From assembly GCA_002440825.1 (NCBI GenBank), contig DJVH01000096.1, positions 69,676-84,458 of the forward strand: a DNA stretch of 14,783 bases, in the 5' to 3' direction. A program made the position numbers and the translations under genes. Positions 14,445 to 14,783 of this stretch are shown here, one piece after another (position 1 is the stretch's first letter; each line of letters opens with the position of its first letter). The stretch comes from Bacteriovoracaceae bacterium UBA6261 (GTDB taxonomy: Bacteria > Bdellovibrionota > Bacteriovoracia > Bacteriovoracales > Bacteriovoracaceae). The notes under the pieces are model-generated. The model did no database searches and was not told the DNA's origin. It saw only the letters and a list, made by a program, of their open reading frames with translations.

Positions 14445-14783
14445 ATGAAATCTTTGTTTGCTTCTCTCTTTCTCGTTCTTTCACTCTCTGTTTCAGCAGG
14501 AACATTAAAAGAAATTCCGGAATGCAAAGATTTCCGCGGAAACATTATGAACGGTTCAATGGAACAATTGAAAACGGTCATGAGATCAAGCGCTGCTCGT
14601 CCACAAGTTATGGCGACGGGAGTTGTTTCTCAAGTTCTTCCAGAAGATCACGATGGACTTCCACACCAGAAATTCACACTCACTGTAGATAATCAAATCA
14701 AGCTTCTTATTGTCAGCAACCTGGACTTCGGAAGAATTCCACTTGTTGTTGGAAAATCGGTTACAGTTTGTGGCGAATACAAG
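14445..14783 (+). CDS. Secreted DUF3465-like protein (partial, 3' end beyond window)
   Basis: The first 113 codons are present and the frame is open to the window edge. There is a Sec signal peptide (MKSLFASLF..., probable cleavage after A18 in VSA-GT). The mature part contains ATGVVSQVLPEDHDGLPHQK, then FTLTVDN, LLIVSNLD, RIPL and VCGEYK. This is the order of conserved blocks I associate with DUF3465, a small beta-barrel (OB-like) periplasmic or secreted family of unknown function. The family usually has an HQ pair followed by a HNIDL-like strand; here the latter reads SNLDF. The ATG is preceded by GTGAGG and its own promoter. The family call is from memory of the motif order. Confidence 0.7.
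   Translation, partial: MKSLFASLFLVLSLSVSAGTLKEIPECKDFRGNIMNGSMEQLKTVMRSSAARPQVMATGVVSQVLPEDHDGLPHQKFTLTVDNQIKLLIVSNLDFGRIPLVVGKSVTVCGEYK

Overview
The window is a compact, slightly AT-rich bacterial chromosome segment from a Gram-negative organism, shown by a TolC/EmrAB-type tripartite pump, Sec signal peptides and an outer-membrane-type lipoprotein. Protein style and gene mix look to me like a Bdellovibrionota/Bacteriovoracales-type lineage. That is an impression, since no rRNA or marker gene is present to fix it. No tRNA, rRNA, CRISPR, insertion sequence or phage gene is visible, and every intergenic gap is shorter than 300 bases.

Layout. (1) Bases 1-299: the 3' end of an NAD-dependent epimerase/reductase gene. 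(2) 306-1995, minus strand: a two-gene unit of a HAD phosphatase and a divergent ThiL/AIR-synthase-like protein. (3) 2057-5205, plus strand: a two-gene unit. The first gene fuses a complete class III (PLP) aminotransferase to a complete cyanobacterial-type acyl-ACP reductase (AAR) domain. The second overlaps it by one base and encodes a small membrane protein that looks like a truncated fatty-acid desaturase without its iron ligands. (4) 5162-8823, minus strand: a four-gene operon with every junction overlapping. In order of transcription it encodes a secreted 14-cysteine protein, a His-rich CDF zinc exporter, a glutaminase and an MscS-family channel. (5) 8972-14357, plus strand: a five-gene efflux operon of TolC-like outer membrane protein, EmrA-like adaptor, EmrB-like 14-TM exporter, TetR regulator and an unrecognised lipoprotein. 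(6) 14445 to the end: the start of a secreted DUF3465-like gene with its own promoter.

How the genes may work together. The aminotransferase-AAR fusion suggests acyl-ACP (or acyl-CoA) is reduced to a fatty aldehyde and transaminated to a fatty amine in one polypeptide, with the neighbouring membrane protein as a possible partner. This is the most novel item here. The efflux operon carries its own TetR gene, and a perfect 16-bp palindrome lies just upstream of its best promoter, in the divergent gap shared with the zinc/glutaminase/MscS operon. One regulator could therefore touch both operons.
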